Notes: a model not told the origin generated them from the sequence alone. 49,369 bases of DNA from Gammaproteobacteria bacterium (GCA_007694905.1 REEU01000121.1:1-49369), one strand, 5' to 3'; positions 31,836-41,157 are shown, counted from the stretch's first letter. Numbers and translations: made by a program.

Positions 31836-32507
31836 TCAATTGATCGGCGTCCGGCGCAGGTGCTTCGGCATGGTGATGTTCGCCTCGAGATCGGGGTCCG
31901 GTTCCGGCTGACCGATCCGGGTGGTCACCGGCAGCACCCCGGCCCAGACCGGCAGCGCCATGTCGGCTGCGTCGTCCTTGGGCGGCCCGCTGCGCACCTT
32001 GAGCACCACCTCCTCGAGTTTGAGGGCCATGACGGTGGTCACCCGCAGCTCCCTTGCGGTGGGGGCGCGCACCTGGGCATCGCGTCCGGCCGCGACCCGG
32101 TCGACGAACAGCGCGAGTTGCCGGCGTTTCTCAGCGGCGTCGGTGATCGGTTCGGCGGTGCCGAAAGCCATCACCGAGCGGTAGTTCATGGAGTGGTGGA
32201 ACGCGGAGCGGGCGAGCACGATGCCGTCGCAGTGGGTGACGGTCACGCACACCGGGACGCCCTGTTGCTGGTGCTTGAGCATGCCGCCGGCTGCGGCACC
32301 GTGCCAGTAAAGCCGGTCGCCGTCGCGCCAGTAGCTCGTGGGCGTGACGAAGGGCACACCGTCGATCACATAGCCCACATGGCAGATCAGGCCCGCGTCC
32401 AGGGCCGCATGCACGGCGTCCACGTCATAGCGCGCCCGGTCCGGGCGGCGCTTAAGGCGTGTGCGCGCAGACCTCGGGTAGCGCTCGGGAGATGGCGGCT
32501 TCGGCAT
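31836..32507 (-). CDS. Pyridoxamine 5'-phosphate oxidase-like flavoprotein
   Basis: 223 aa; AGGAG 8 bases before the ATG. The split-barrel FMN-binding fold of the PNPOx-like family is indicated by CHVGYVIDGVPFVTPTSYWR, the DRLYWHGAAAGGMLKH strand pair, and MNYRSVMAFGTAEPI. This is the group of probable FMN/heme-binding proteins (nitroimidazole-resistance-like) rather than true PdxH, which differs in length and C-terminus. A flavin reductase or detoxification role is plausible; the substrate is unknown. Divergent from the aldehyde dehydrogenase gene. Confidence 0.88.
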   Translation of the reverse strand: MPKPPSPERYPRSARTRLKRRPDRARYDVDAVHAALDAGLICHVGYVIDGVPFVTPTSYWRDGDRLYWHGAAAGGMLKHQQQGVPVCVTVTHCDGIVLARSAFHHSMNYRSVMAFGTAEPITDAAEKRRQLALFVDRVAAGRDAQVRAPTARELRVTTVMALKLEEVVLKVRSGPPKDDAADMALPVWAGVLPVTTRIGQPEPDPDLEANITMPKHLRRTPIN

Positions 32508-32685
32508 CGGGTCGGCTCCTGGAGGACGAGGCGATCATGGTGGCCCAGACGGCAGGGGTTGGGGAATGGGTTGCGCATCAGTAGTATCGGCGATCCAGAC
32601 ACACGACCCGTCTCGAACGGTCGCTTGGGGCATGGGTCCCGCCAGCGAGACGGAAGCAGCATTTCAAGTGAAGGAGTGAAGGTTC

Positions 32686-34116
32686 ATGAAACACGCAAAG
32701 CAGTTCTACATCGACGGCAAGTGGGTCGATCCGGTGGGCAAGGACACGATGGAGGTGATCAATCCCTCCACGGAGGAGGCCATCGAGACCATCGCGCTCG
32801 GTAATGCCGAAGACGTGGATCGGGCCGTGAAGGCGGCCAAGAAGGCCTTCGAGACGTTCAGTCAGACCACCCGTGAGGAGCGCATCGCGCTGCTCGAGAA
32901 GATTCTCGAGGTCTACAAGGGTCGCATGGGTGAACTGGCCGCCACGGTGTCCAAGGAGATGGGAGCGCCGATGGGCCTCGCCAATGCCGCCCAGGCACCG
33001 GCGGGCATGGGTCACATCATGTACACCCTGAATGCGCTGAAGGAATTCCCGTTCGAGGAAGACGCCGGCGGTGCACGGGTCGTGCGCGAGCCGATCGGGG
33101 TCTGTGGTCTGATCACCCCCTGGAACTGGCCGTTGAACCAGATCGCCGCCAAGGTGGCGCCGGCGCTGGCCGCGGGCTGCACCATGGTGCTCAAGCCCAC
33201 CGAGATCGCGCCGCTGAACGCCATCATCTTCGCCGAGATCCTCGATGAGGCCGGTGTCCCTGCAGGCGTGTTCAACCTGATCAACGGTGATGGCCCGACC
33301 GTGGGCGTCGCCATGTCCTCGCATCCGGACATCGACATGATGTCCTTCACGGGTTCCACGCGTGCCGGCATCTCCGTGGCCGAGAATGCGGCCAAGACCG
33401 TCAAGCGCGTCACCCAGGAACTCGGCGGCAAGTCGCCGAACATCATTCTCGACGATGCGGATTTCGAGAAGGTCATTTCCCGCGACATGTTCGGCATGTG
33501 CATGAACACCGGACAGTCCTGCAACGCCCCGACGCGGATGCTGGTCCCGGAAGCGCGCATGGACGAGGCGGCGGCGATTGCCAAGGCCACCGCGGAGAAG
33601 ATCAAGGTGGGCGACCCGAACGACGAGGGCACCACCATCGGTCCGCTGGTCTCCCAGGCCCAGTTCGAGAAGGTCCAGGGACTGATCCAGAAGGGCATCG
33701 ATGAAGGTGCGAAGCTCGAGACCGGCGGTGTCGGTCGTCCGGACGGCATGAACCGGGGTTTCTTCGTCAAGCCCACGGTCTTCTCTCATGTCACCAACGA
33801 CATGACCATTGCGCGGGAAGAGATCTTCGGACCGGTGCTGTCGCTGATCGGCTATAAGGACGACGCGGACGCAGTGCGGATCGCCAACGACACCATCTAC
33901 GGCCTGTCGGCCTACGTCACGTCGGCCGATCCCGAGCGGGCAAAGCAGGTGGCGCGGCAGCTGCGGGCCGGCAACGTCCACATCAACGGGGCCGGTGTGG
34001 ATCCGGGTGCACCGTTCGGTGGCTACAAGCAGTCGGGCAACGGCCGCGAGTTCAGCAAGTGGGGCCTCGAGGAGTTCCTCGAGACCAAGGCGATGCTGGG
34101 CTTCAACGCCGCCTGA
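32686..34116 (+). CDS. NAD(P)-dependent aldehyde dehydrogenase
   Basis: 476 aa, AAGGAG at good spacing before the ATG. Full aldehyde dehydrogenase superfamily domain: TPWNWP (Asn147 of the oxyanion hole), Lys170 in VLKPTE, the [11 protein letters not shown]-binding loop (221-228), general base Glu245 in QELGGKSPN, and the nucleophile Cys279 in NTGQSC. A C-terminal [15 protein letters not shown] block is also standard. It oxidises an aldehyde to a carboxylic acid; the substrate is not determined by sequence. It is probably monocistronic or followed by the small DUF3185 gene 100 bases later. Confidence 0.95.
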   Translation: MKHAKQFYIDGKWVDPVGKDTMEVINPSTEEAIETIALGNAEDVDRAVKAAKKAFETFSQTTREERIALLEKILEVYKGRMGELAATVSKEMGAPMGLANAAQAPAGMGHIMYTLNALKEFPFEEDAGGARVVREPIGVCGLITPWNWPLNQIAAKVAPALAAGCTMVLKPTEIAPLNAIIFAEILDEAGVPAGVFNLINGDGPTVGVAMSSHPDIDMMSFTGSTRAGISVAENAAKTVKRVTQELGGKSPNIILDDADFEKVISRDMFGMCMNTGQSCNAPTRMLVPEARMDEAAAIAKATAEKIKVGDPNDEGTTIGPLVSQAQFEKVQGLIQKGIDEGAKLETGGVGRPDGMNRGFFVKPTVFSHVTNDMTIAREEIFGPVLSLIGYKDDADAVRIANDTIYGLSAYVTSADPERAKQVARQLRAGNVHINGAGVDPGAPFGGYKQSGNGREFSKWGLEEFLETKAMLGFNAA

Positions 34117-34215
34117 CCGCGGCGCCAGGCCCGCGAATGCGGTGCCCGGCTGCGGATGCAGGGAGCGCCAGGGAGGGTGCTCCCGTCATCGCCTCGATCA
34201 CGGGAGGATCACCAC

Positions 34216-34416
34216 ATGCCGCAGTCGAAGATCATCGGCATCGCCCTCATCATCGTCGGCGCCATCGTGCTCTACTTCGGCTACAACGCCAGTCAGTCCG
34301 TTGCCGAGCAGCTTTCGGAGACGCTGACCGGACGCTACACCGATGACACCATGCTCTACTTTATCGGCGGCGCCATCCTCGTGGTCGTCGGCCTCATCTT
34401 CACCGTCCGCAAGTAA
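34216..34416 (+). CDS. DUF3185 small membrane protein
   Basis: 66 aa from the ATG at 34216, with GGGAGG about 6 bases upstream. Two membrane helices (about 5-24 and 45-63) joined by a polar loop, with the NASQSVAEQLSETLTGRYTDDTM segment typical of DUF3185. Function unknown. A GGGAGC/GCTCCC hairpin lies upstream in the gap from the aldehyde dehydrogenase. Confidence 0.85.
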   Translation: MPQSKIIGIALIIVGAIVLYFGYNASQSVAEQLSETLTGRYTDDTMLYFIGGAILVVVGLIFTVRK

Positions 34417-34462
34417 CCCGCCTTTTCCTCAATCGCGTTCGAATTGCCTTTTCTCGGCCCTT

Positions 34463-34700
34463 GGCGGCGCGTACAGAGCGCGTCGCTGTAGGCCCGACCG
34501 CGTGCGGTTGGCCTCGAGCGGCGCGTACACGCGCTCGCCTACAGGGGCGTTGCTGTTGTAGGCCCGACCTGGGCCTCACAGGCGCGTGCGGTTGGTCCGC
34601 ATGCGGCGGCCCCGGGGCGGCGCGTACACGCGCTCGCCTACAATGGCGTTGGGGTTGGCCTGTAGGCCCGACCGCGTGCGGTCGGCCCCGGGGCGGTGCG
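34463..34700. repeat. REP cluster, type B (TGTAGGCCCGACC / GGCGCGTACACGCGC)
   Basis: Alternating palindromic modules. TGTAGGCCCGACC occurs at 34487, 34557 and 34661; in the outer two copies it continues into a CCGACCGC-GT-GCGGTYGG hairpin, whose stem is a perfect 8 bp at 34661-34685. The module GGCGCGTACACGCGCTCGCC-TACA occurs at 34520-34543 and 34619-34642, with a diverged copy near 34465. One more copy is at 44229-44252. Organisation and size are those of bacterial REP/BIME elements, probably mobilised by a REP-associated transposase encoded elsewhere. The whole gap 34417-34853 has no gene. Confidence 0.8.
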
Positions 34701-34853
34701 TTGCCGCGCCCCTGAGTCGAGGGTTCATCGGAATGTGAGGTTCTGCGGTTAGACTCACGGTTGAGTACGCGCGCAGGCCGCTGCTATTGACCTCCGCGTG
34801 GTGTGCATAGACACCCTCCTGTTGCAGGGAGGGGTACCGATGGAGGGGTTTTG

Positions 34854-35870
34854 ATGGCTCAGCGCCTGATGCTTGGATGGCTCCTGTGCCTGGCGGCGAT
34901 GGCGTCCGCGGATCCGGTGGTGATCGCCCATCGTGGCGCATCGGGTTACCTGCCGGAACACACGCTGGCCGCCTATGCCATGGCTTACGCCCAGGGCGCC
35001 GATTACCTGGAACCGGATCTGGTGCTGAGCGCCGACGGTCATCCGGTGGCGCTGCACGATCTGGAACTCGATGCGGTCTCTGACGTGCGCGAGCGATTTC
35101 CCGGACGCGCGCGGGAAGACGGCAAGCACTACGCGGTCGACTTCACACTGGCCGAGCTCAGGCAACTGCGGATTCACGAGCGCATCGAGCCGGATACGGG
35201 TGACGCCCGCTATCCAGCGCGTTTTCCGCCTGAGCTCGGCGACTTCCGCGTCGTCACGCTGGAAGAGCTGATCGAACTGACCCAGGGCCTCAACAAGGTC
35301 ACCGGGCGCGATGTGGGCATCTATCCGGAGCTCAAGTTCACGGCGTTTCACTTAGCCGAGGGTCACGACTTTCCGGCCATCGTACTGCCCATCCTCGAGC
35401 GCTACGGGTACGTGGGCTCCGACGCCCGTTGCATCATCCAGTCCTTCGAACCGGAGCCGCTGATCCGGCTGCGGGAGGAGTTCGGAACGAAGCTGCCGCT
35501 GGTGCAGCTGCTCGGCGAGAACGACTGGCACATGAACGACGTCGACTACGACGTCTTGTACACGCCGGAGGGCCTCGCAGCCATCGCTGAGTACGCCGAC
35601 GGCATCGGGCCTCCGGTGACGCGCATCCTGACCGGCCGCGGCGACGACGGCGCGCCGCAGATCAGCAGTCTGGTCCGTGATGCGCAGGCCCTCGGCCTCG
35701 TCGTGCACCCGTTCACCTTCCGCGCTGACGTGCTGCCGCCGGGTGTGGACTTCGATGCATTGCTCGAGCTGTTCTTCGCCACCATCGGCGTCGATGGCGT
35801 CTTCACGGACCACCCGGATCAGGCGGTGGCAGTGCGCGATCGCCTGCAGGCGCGGGAGGCAGCTCAATGA
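34854..35870 (+). CDS. glpQ: Periplasmic glycerophosphodiester phosphodiesterase
   Basis: 338 aa from the ATG at 34854, with GAGGGG 5 bases upstream; a GTG at 34803 is unlikely. Signal peptide about 1-19. GDPD motifs: AHRGASGYLPEHTL (His26, Arg27, Glu35), EPDLVLSADGHPVALHD (Glu53, Asp55, His68), and late YPELKFT and QSFEPEPL. This is the GlpQ-type periplasmic enzyme, which uses a divalent metal to split glycerophosphodiesters into glycerol-3-phosphate and an alcohol. A ceramidase-like lipoprotein gene follows on the same strand after 239 bases that hold a REP element, so the pair may serve lipid-headgroup scavenging. The gene symbol reflects the family and is not a proven orthology. Confidence 0.9.
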   Translation: MAQRLMLGWLLCLAAMASADPVVIAHRGASGYLPEHTLAAYAMAYAQGADYLEPDLVLSADGHPVALHDLELDAVSDVRERFPGRAREDGKHYAVDFTLAELRQLRIHERIEPDTGDARYPARFPPELGDFRVVTLEELIELTQGLNKVTGRDVGIYPELKFTAFHLAEGHDFPAIVLPILERYGYVGSDARCIIQSFEPEPLIRLREEFGTKLPLVQLLGENDWHMNDVDYDVLYTPEGLAAIAEYADGIGPPVTRILTGRGDDGAPQISSLVRDAQALGLVVHPFTFRADVLPPGVDFDALLELFFATIGVDGVFTDHPDQAVAVRDRLQAREAAQ

Positions 35871-35936
35871 GCGCCCGCCCCGAACGACCGTTGGCGCTGT
35901 TGTCACAGGAACAGGGGCGATGTTCGCGAAGTCCCA

Positions 35937-36063
35937 GTGGGAGCGCACGTCCGCGAAGCGGGCGTGGCGATGGGCGCGGCTATTGTCCTGACTGGGCAGA
36001 ACGCGTCGAATCAATGGCAGTCCGCGATCGCGACGCCGCCCTGCGGGCGACGTCAGCTCCGAC
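35937..36063. repeat. REP/BIME element, type A (GTGGGAGC), copy 1
   Basis: Begins GTGGGAGCGCACGTCCGCGA at 35937 with a CGTCCGC/GCGGGCG hairpin. It contains the family's central GTCCGCGATCGCGACG stretch and ends with a degenerate GCTCC. Related elements are at 41268, 41407, 41540 and 46584. Located between the GDPD and ceramidase-like genes. Confidence 0.65.
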
Positions 36064-36109
36064 TGACGCTGGCAAATGCTCTCAGCCTCAATGGGTTATT
36101 GTTCCAGAC

Positions 36110-37399
36110 ATGAGAGTTGCAGGACTGCTTGTGCTCACGGTGCTGCTCATGGCGTGCGCCGGTCCAGGTGTCGATGCCACGGCCCCGACGCTGCGGGCGG
36201 GCGTGGCCAGCGCGACAGTTTCGCCGCCGCCGGGCAGCTTCATCGCCGGTGACGCCCGCAACCGCCGCTTCGCCGGCGAGCACGATCCGCTCTACGCCAA
36301 GGCACTGGTCCTGGATGACGACGGGCAGCGCCTGGCCTTGGTGGTCATCGACAACATCGGCCTGACGCTGCCGGACATCCGCGCCATTCAGGAGCGTGCT
36401 GCAGCAGAGGTTCCAGACCTGCCACAGGAGCGTATCCTTGTCAGTTCCACCCATACCCACTCGGGTCCCGACGTGGTGGGGCTGTGGGGCGAGCACGAAC
36501 TGTCCAGCGGGCGCAGCGCCGACTACATGACGTTCCTCATCGAGACGGCCGCAGCACAGGTGGCCATGGCGGCAGTCGATCTCGTGCCGGTGACGGTCCG
36601 GGTCGGAAGCGACTGGGTGCCGCTGGACTGGGTCCGAAACGTGACCGAGCCGAGGTTGCTGGACTCGACGCTGACCGTGGTGGCCTTCGAGGCGGCCAAC
36701 GGCGTCACGATCGCGACCCTCACCAACTACGCCTGCCATCCCACCGTCCAGGATGCCGTCAGCGACCTGGTCTCCGCAGACTACGTCTCGGGTTTCTACC
36801 GGCGCATGGGGGAAGCGCTGGACGGTGAGCACCTGTTCCTGCAAGGCGCCATCGGCGGCTGGGTGCAGCCGGACAAGCGGTCCCGTGGCTTCGATCTCGC
36901 CGACCGCTATGGCGCCGAGCTGGCTGATGCCACCCTGGCATTGCAGGCGGCCGCGGTACCGGTCGCCGGGCCCCGACTCGACTTCGCCCGGGAGACGTTC
37001 ACCATTCCCATGGCTAATCCTGGTTTCGAAGCGCTGCTGGAAGCGGACGTTCTGACGCGGGAGCTGGAGGCGGGGGCGGTGACGACGGAAGTGGCCTGGT
37101 TCGCCATCGGTGACGTTCAGTTCGCCACCCATCCCGGCGAGACCTCGCCGCTGCACTCGCTGCAGACTCGGGCCATGCTCGGTGCGGATCACAGCCTCAT
37201 CCTGGGTCTGACCCAGGATGCGCTGGGGTACATCCTGACGCCGGAGTACTTCGATCCCGACACTGCGCTGCCGTCGGCAGCCTACCTCACCGCCACCTCG
37301 GTCGGCCCCGAGGCGGCGCCGCGCATGCTCGAAGCCCTGGCCCGCGTCATCGCCCGGGGGCAGAGCGAGGGCCGTCAGAACATGTCGGTGAGCCCGTAG
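36110..37399 (+). CDS. Neutral/alkaline ceramidase-like lipoprotein
   Basis: 429 aa from the ATG at 36110. Lipobox LMAC with lipidation at Cys16. The domain resembles the N-terminal domain of neutral/alkaline non-lysosomal ceramidases: GVASATVSPPPGSFIAGDAR at the start, SSTHTHSGPD (His115, His117, candidate zinc ligands) and NYACHPTVQ with a third histidine. Bona fide bacterial ceramidases are about 650 aa with a C-terminal Ig-like domain that is absent here, so the substrate may differ. It would sit in the envelope and cleave an amide or a related bond. Its 3' end overlaps by 25 bases the convergent GNAT gene. Confidence 0.8.
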   Translation: MRVAGLLVLTVLLMACAGPGVDATAPTLRAGVASATVSPPPGSFIAGDARNRRFAGEHDPLYAKALVLDDDGQRLALVVIDNIGLTLPDIRAIQERAAAEVPDLPQERILVSSTHTHSGPDVVGLWGEHELSSGRSADYMTFLIETAAAQVAMAAVDLVPVTVRVGSDWVPLDWVRNVTEPRLLDSTLTVVAFEAANGVTIATLTNYACHPTVQDAVSDLVSADYVSGFYRRMGEALDGEHLFLQGAIGGWVQPDKRSRGFDLADRYGAELADATLALQAAAVPVAGPRLDFARETFTIPMANPGFEALLEADVLTRELEAGAVTTEVAWFAIGDVQFATHPGETSPLHSLQTRAMLGADHSLILGLTQDALGYILTPEYFDPDTALPSAAYLTATSVGPEAAPRMLEALARVIARGQSEGRQNMSVSP

Positions 37400-37965
37400 G
37401 CCTCGAGCTGGGAATGGAACTGGGCCACGTCGTGGCTCAGGATCGCAATGTCGTGTTTCTGACCCGTTCCGTCCTTGACGTGGTCCCGCAGCAGCGCCTC
37501 CGGCTTGAAGCCAAGGCCCTCGAACGCGGTGATCGCGGCTTTCTGATCCACGGTCATCTGCGCGGTGATCTTCTCCAGCCCCAGTCCCAGCGCCACGCGG
37601 AAACTCTCCTGGATCAGCAGGCGTCCAAGCCCCCGCGCGCGGCCGCCGGGGGCCACCAGCACCCTCAGGTCACCCACATGGGGCGACCAGGACATCTCGT
37701 CGCGGACCACGGCTGAGCAGCCCACCAGTTGACCCTCGCGGCGCGCCAGCAGGCTGACGATGGAGCCCTCTTCGATCTGGCGCGTCCAGGCCTGCATCAC
37801 CTTCGGATGGGTGATGTCCCGGCGCAGAAAAAGCAGATCGTGGGGCGGCAGCGTGCGCGCGAAGGCGAGGACATCCGCCTCGTCGGCGGCGCCCATCATG
37901 GCGATCTCGATGGCCAGCCCGTTGAGGTCGGAAGTGAGGGGGTAGCGATTGTCCTCGACACTCAT
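37375..37965 (-). CDS. GNAT-family acetyltransferase downstream of phaC
   Basis: 196 aa from the ATG at 37965, which overlaps the phaC stop (ATGA). GNAT core: SIVSLLARREGQLVGCSAVV, then LRVLVAPGGRARGLGRLLIQ with acetyl-CoA loop RARGLG, then FEGLGFKPEALL. Translational coupling places it at the end of the xthA-HAD-phaE-phaC gene series. The acceptor is unknown. The 3' end overlaps the convergent ceramidase-like gene by 25 bases. Confidence 0.88.
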   Translation of the reverse strand: MSVEDNRYPLTSDLNGLAIEIAMMGAADEADVLAFARTLPPHDLLFLRRDITHPKVMQAWTRQIEEGSIVSLLARREGQLVGCSAVVRDEMSWSPHVGDLRVLVAPGGRARGLGRLLIQESFRVALGLGLEKITAQMTVDQKAAITAFEGLGFKPEALLRDHVKDGTGQKHDIAILSHDVAQFHSQLEAYGLTDMF

Positions 37966-39041
37966 GTGGAACGCTCCGCGAGCCAGTTGGAGACAGCGGG
38001 CCACATTCTGCGCACCGCGTTGGGGCCTGCGATGAGGCTGACGTGCCCGCCCTTGAGAACGAGTTCGTCCTTGTCGGCGGAACCGACACGTTCCAGCAGT
38101 GGTTTGCTGGCGGTATAAGGCACGATGTGGTCGTGTTCGGCGATGGTGTGCAGGATGGGCACCTTGATGTTGGCCAGATCGATCTGCTGCCCCGCCACTC
38201 GCAGCTCACCGGTGTAGAGCTTGTTGGCCCACATCAACTCGCGCATGGTGGTGCGGAAATATTCACCCGCCAGTGGCAGGGCCTCGGTGGTCCAGCGATC
38301 GAAGGCCCGGTAGGAGCGCACGAACGCATCGTTCCACATGTTGTCCCAGACCCGGATCCGACCCGCCGTGCGCTGTGCCGGCCTGAGCATTTCGAACCCG
38401 TTGAGGATGAAGTCCGTGGGCACCACACCGAGGGTGTCGACGAGCCGGTCCACGTCGAAGTGGCTGGGGTCCGTCCAGCGGCGGAGCAGCCCGAACTCGT
38501 GCCAGTTCACCGGTGTGGTGAGGCAGACCAGGTTCTTCAGCGGGCCGTCGGTGTGGCCGGCAGCGTAGATCAGCGACAGCACGCCTCCCATGCAGTAGCC
38601 GATGACGGACACGTCCGGCTCGCCCGTGCGGGCTGCGATGCGGCGGATGCAGGCGGGGATGAAGTCGAACGTATAGTCGTCCAGGTCCAGGTTGCGCTCT
38701 TCAGGACGGGGCGCTTCCCAGTCCAGGACGAAGACATCGAAGCCTTCCTTGAGCAGGTACTCCACCATGCTCTGCCCCGGGGCAAGATCGAACACGTAGC
38801 CCCGGTTCGTGGTGGCCATCACCAGCAGCACCGGGACCCGATACACCTCGTCGGCCATGGGATGATAGTGGTACAGGCGCAGGGTCCCGCGCTCGTAGAT
38901 CACGTCTTTGGGCGTCAGGCCGACCTCCGTCATGGGGCCGAGGACGTAGTCGAGTCCCTTGATGCTGCGCTGGATGGTGCGGTCGACGGCGGTACGCACC
39001 CGGTTGCCAAGGTCCGGTGCCTCCTGCTGGGCGCTGCTCAT
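37962..39041 (-). CDS. phaC: Class III polyhydroxyalkanoate synthase subunit PhaC
   Basis: 359 aa, the usual length for class III synthases (about 355). Alpha/beta hydrolase with the lipase-like box GYCMGG and the catalytic Cys150. Asp304 (AEHDHIVP) and His333 (GGHVSL) complete the triad at the positions expected from Allochromatium PhaC. It polymerises hydroxyacyl-CoA into storage polyester. The upstream short PhaE-like gene overlaps its start by four bases (ATGA), and the downstream GNAT overlaps its stop. The class III type matches the presence of a PhaE partner. I am confident of the family; the polymer composition is unknown. Confidence 0.92.
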   Translation of the reverse strand: MSSAQQEAPDLGNRVRTAVDRTIQRSIKGLDYVLGPMTEVGLTPKDVIYERGTLRLYHYHPMADEVYRVPVLLVMATTNRGYVFDLAPGQSMVEYLLKEGFDVFVLDWEAPRPEERNLDLDDYTFDFIPACIRRIAARTGEPDVSVIGYCMGGVLSLIYAAGHTDGPLKNLVCLTTPVNWHEFGLLRRWTDPSHFDVDRLVDTLGVVPTDFILNGFEMLRPAQRTAGRIRVWDNMWNDAFVRSYRAFDRWTTEALPLAGEYFRTTMRELMWANKLYTGELRVAGQQIDLANIKVPILHTIAEHDHIVPYTASKPLLERVGSADKDELVLKGGHVSLIAGPNAVRRMWPAVSNWLAERST

Positions 39042-39421
39042 GTCGGCTGCCCTCCGCGCTGGCTCGGCGGTTTGCGCGTTCGCGGCGGGCCGCTGCGCGG
39101 GCCCTGGTTGCCGGCTCCTTTGGCCGTCACCTCCAGCAGGTGCTCCACCCGCGCCAGGCGCTGCTCCATGGCCTGAACGGCCTCGCCGAGGCGTATAACG
39201 TCGTCCCGGCTGGGCATGTTGATGTTCTTCAAGTGGCTGGCCATGGCGTCCCGGACACCCTTCTGTACGCGCAGGCCCAGATTCTGGGTCTTATTCATCG
39301 CCAGACTGAAACCGTCCGTGCCCATGACCTGATTGGCCACGCCGTCGATGCGCTTTTCCCAGTCGTCGATCAGGCGCCGCAGGGTGTCGAAAGGATCGTT
39401 CGATGCTTCGGGTTTCGACAT
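39038..39421 (-). CDS. Short PhaE-like PHA synthase subunit
   Basis: 127 aa from the ATG at 39421, with GAGGAG about 8 bases upstream. The segment HLKNINMPSRDDVIRLGEAV plus MEQRLARVEHLLE resembles the C-terminal part of PhaE, a NMPTRxE(V/I)..L motif followed by a coiled coil. Class III PhaE is normally about 350 aa, so this lacks most of the N-terminal domain. The C-terminus is a basic Pro/Arg-rich tail (about 100-127), which could contact DNA or RNA in the way some granule-associated proteins do. It is coupled to phaC by an ATGA overlap, so it is its likely partner. A phasin or PhaM-like role is the alternative. Confidence 0.7.
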   Translation of the reverse strand: MSKPEASNDPFDTLRRLIDDWEKRIDGVANQVMGTDGFSLAMNKTQNLGLRVQKGVRDAMASHLKNINMPSRDDVIRLGEAVQAMEQRLARVEHLLEVTAKGAGNQGPRSGPPRTRKPPSQRGGQPT

Positions 39422-39542
39422 GGTGGGTCTCCTCTCTCCGAGGACCACGATAGACCGAAACAGGCTACGGGTGAACTCAGCTTTGTGGATGCGCGCGGAC
39501 AAAGCGGGCAATGGTCGCATCGGACCTTCTCGGGCCGTCGGC

Positions 39543-40385
39543 TCAGCGGCCAAGGATGCGCTGCACCACCGCCACGATGCCGTCCTCGTCATGACGACCC
39601 GTGACCCAGTCCGCGGCGGCCTGCACCTCGGGACCCGCGTTGCCCATGGCCACGCCCCAGGCGGCTTGGCGGATCATGGGCAGGTCATTGGCGGCGTCGC
39701 CCACCGCACAGATGGCGTGGCTGGGCACGCCAAGATGCAGCGCGAGTCGCGTGAGGCCGGTCCACTTGTCCACCTTGGCCGGCAAGATCTCCAGATAGGA
39801 GTCGTCGCCGCCCTCCGGGTCCGGAACCCGCACGGTGGCGCAACGCAGCGGAAAGGCGCTGCGGACGGCCCGCTCCAGCGCGGCCATGTCGTCGTGGCCA
39901 CCCCAGAGGCTGAATGCCAGGGCGTGATCTTCCGCGGCGGCATCGCCAGGATGGGCCCAGGGTTGCGCGTTCTCGTGATAGGCGCGGGTGCGCTCGTTCC
40001 AGGGCAGCGCGTCGTCCACCACCACGTCGCGATGGCCGAAGATGTCTGCGTCCTGCTGGACGATCACGCTTTGCCCGGCGCGGCGGATCAGATCCACCAG
40101 CGCCTGATGCAGCGCCGGTTCGAAGGTTTCCCGGTGCAGCGTGAGATGGTCGTGCTGCTTGACCAGCGCGCCGCCGAGACAGACCGCGGACAGCGGCAAG
40201 TCCAGCGCGTCGATCACCGCCCGGGTGGTGCGGTAGCGGCGTCCGGTGGCGACGACGAGGACGATGCCGGCTTCGGTGACCGCGTGCAGCGCATCGCGAG
40301 TGGCCGGACTCACTTCGTGACCGCGCACGGCCAGGGTGCCGTCCACGTCCAGTGCCAGCAGGCGGATTTCCGGCAGCTCACGCAT
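39543..40385 (-). CDS. HAD-superfamily (Cof/IIB type) phosphatase
   Basis: 280 aa. HAD motif I is LALDVDGTL (nucleophile Asp13, acid Asp15). Motif II is VVATGRR, motif III a Lys in LPAKVDKW, and motif IV GDAANDLPM. The inserted cap between motifs II and III fits subclass IIB (Cof-type) hydrolases, which dephosphorylate sugar phosphates, phosphorylated cofactors or nucleotides. Its start overlaps the xthA stop by 8 bases. The substrate is unknown. Confidence 0.92.
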   Translation of the reverse strand: MRELPEIRLLALDVDGTLAVRGHEVSPATRDALHAVTEAGIVLVVATGRRYRTTRAVIDALDLPLSAVCLGGALVKQHDHLTLHRETFEPALHQALVDLIRRAGQSVIVQQDADIFGHRDVVVDDALPWNERTRAYHENAQPWAHPGDAAAEDHALAFSLWGGHDDMAALERAVRSAFPLRCATVRVPDPEGGDDSYLEILPAKVDKWTGLTRLALHLGVPSHAICAVGDAANDLPMIRQAAWGVAMGNAGPEVQAAADWVTGRHDEDGIVAVVQRILGR

Positions 40386-41157
40386 CGCGCAGATCCGCGT
40401 AGACCGGTGCGTGATCGGACGCGGTGAGCCCGTCCTGCTTCTTGCGGAAGTCGCGGTCGATCACCACGTCGGTGACCCGCCGGGCCACGGCCTCGGTACC
40501 CAGCATCAAATCGATGCGCAGACCATGACCGCGATGGAACGCGCCGCCGCGGTAATCCCACCAGGAGAAGTCGCGGCCCTCGGGCAGGTGCGTCCGGTAG
40601 AAGTCGACGAAGCCGCAGGCCAGCAGCGCCTCGAAGCGGGCCCGCTCCGCCTCCGTGTGAAACAGCTCGCCGTCGCCCTTGGCGCCGAGCCAGCTGTCCG
40701 CGGCCGCCGGCGCGATGTTGTAGTCACCTACCAATACGGCCGGCGTGTCGGGCTTGATGTTGGCCGCCACCCACCCCGCCAGCGCATCGAACCAGGCCAG
40801 CTTCTGCGGAAAATCGTCGTGGTCCACGGACTTCCCGTTCGGACAGTACAGCGTCACGAAGCGCAGTCCCGCCACCGTCACGTCGAGCAGTCGCGCACCG
40901 AACGCCTCCTGCCGCGGCAGCCCGGCCTGCTGCACCTCGGCCGCTTCCCGACTCAGCACCGCCACCCCGTTCCAGCTCTTCTGCCCATGCACCGCAGCGA
41001 CATAGCCGAGCTCCGCAAATCGCTCATGCGGAAACGCATCCGTCTCGAGCTTCAACTCCTGCAGTCCGACCACGTCCGGCTGCCGCGCCTCCAACCACAG
41101 ACACACGTAATCCAACCGCGCCCGCAGCCCATTCACATTCCAAGTAGCAATCCGCAC
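40378..41157 (-). CDS. xthA: Exodeoxyribonuclease III
   Basis: 259 aa from a GTG at 41157 with GAGG 9 bases upstream; this start gives the standard RIATWNVNGLRAR N-terminus. Upstream open frame to 41190 is not expected. Catalytic residues match ExoIII: Asn7, Glu34 (LQELK), Asp145 and Asn147 (GDYNIAP), and His249 (SDHAP). An apurinic/apyrimidinic endonuclease and 3'-5' exonuclease for base-excision repair. It is the first gene of a minus-strand run with the HAD phosphatase and the PHA genes. The upstream region is full of REP elements. An unusually clear orthologue. Confidence 0.95.
   Translation of the reverse strand: MRIATWNVNGLRARLDYVCLWLEARQPDVVGLQELKLETDAFPHERFAELGYVAAVHGQKSWNGVAVLSREAAEVQQAGLPRQEAFGARLLDVTVAGLRFVTLYCPNGKSVDHDDFPQKLAWFDALAGWVAANIKPDTPAVLVGDYNIAPAAADSWLGAKGDGELFHTEAERARFEALLACGFVDFYRTHLPEGRDFSWWDYRGGAFHRGHGLRIDLMLGTEAVARRVTDVVIDRDFRKKQDGLTASDHAPVYADLRDA

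Noticed and set aside
32578-33981. 467-aa frame antisense to the aldehyde dehydrogenase
   Set aside because: Shadow of a conserved enzyme gene; no supporting features.
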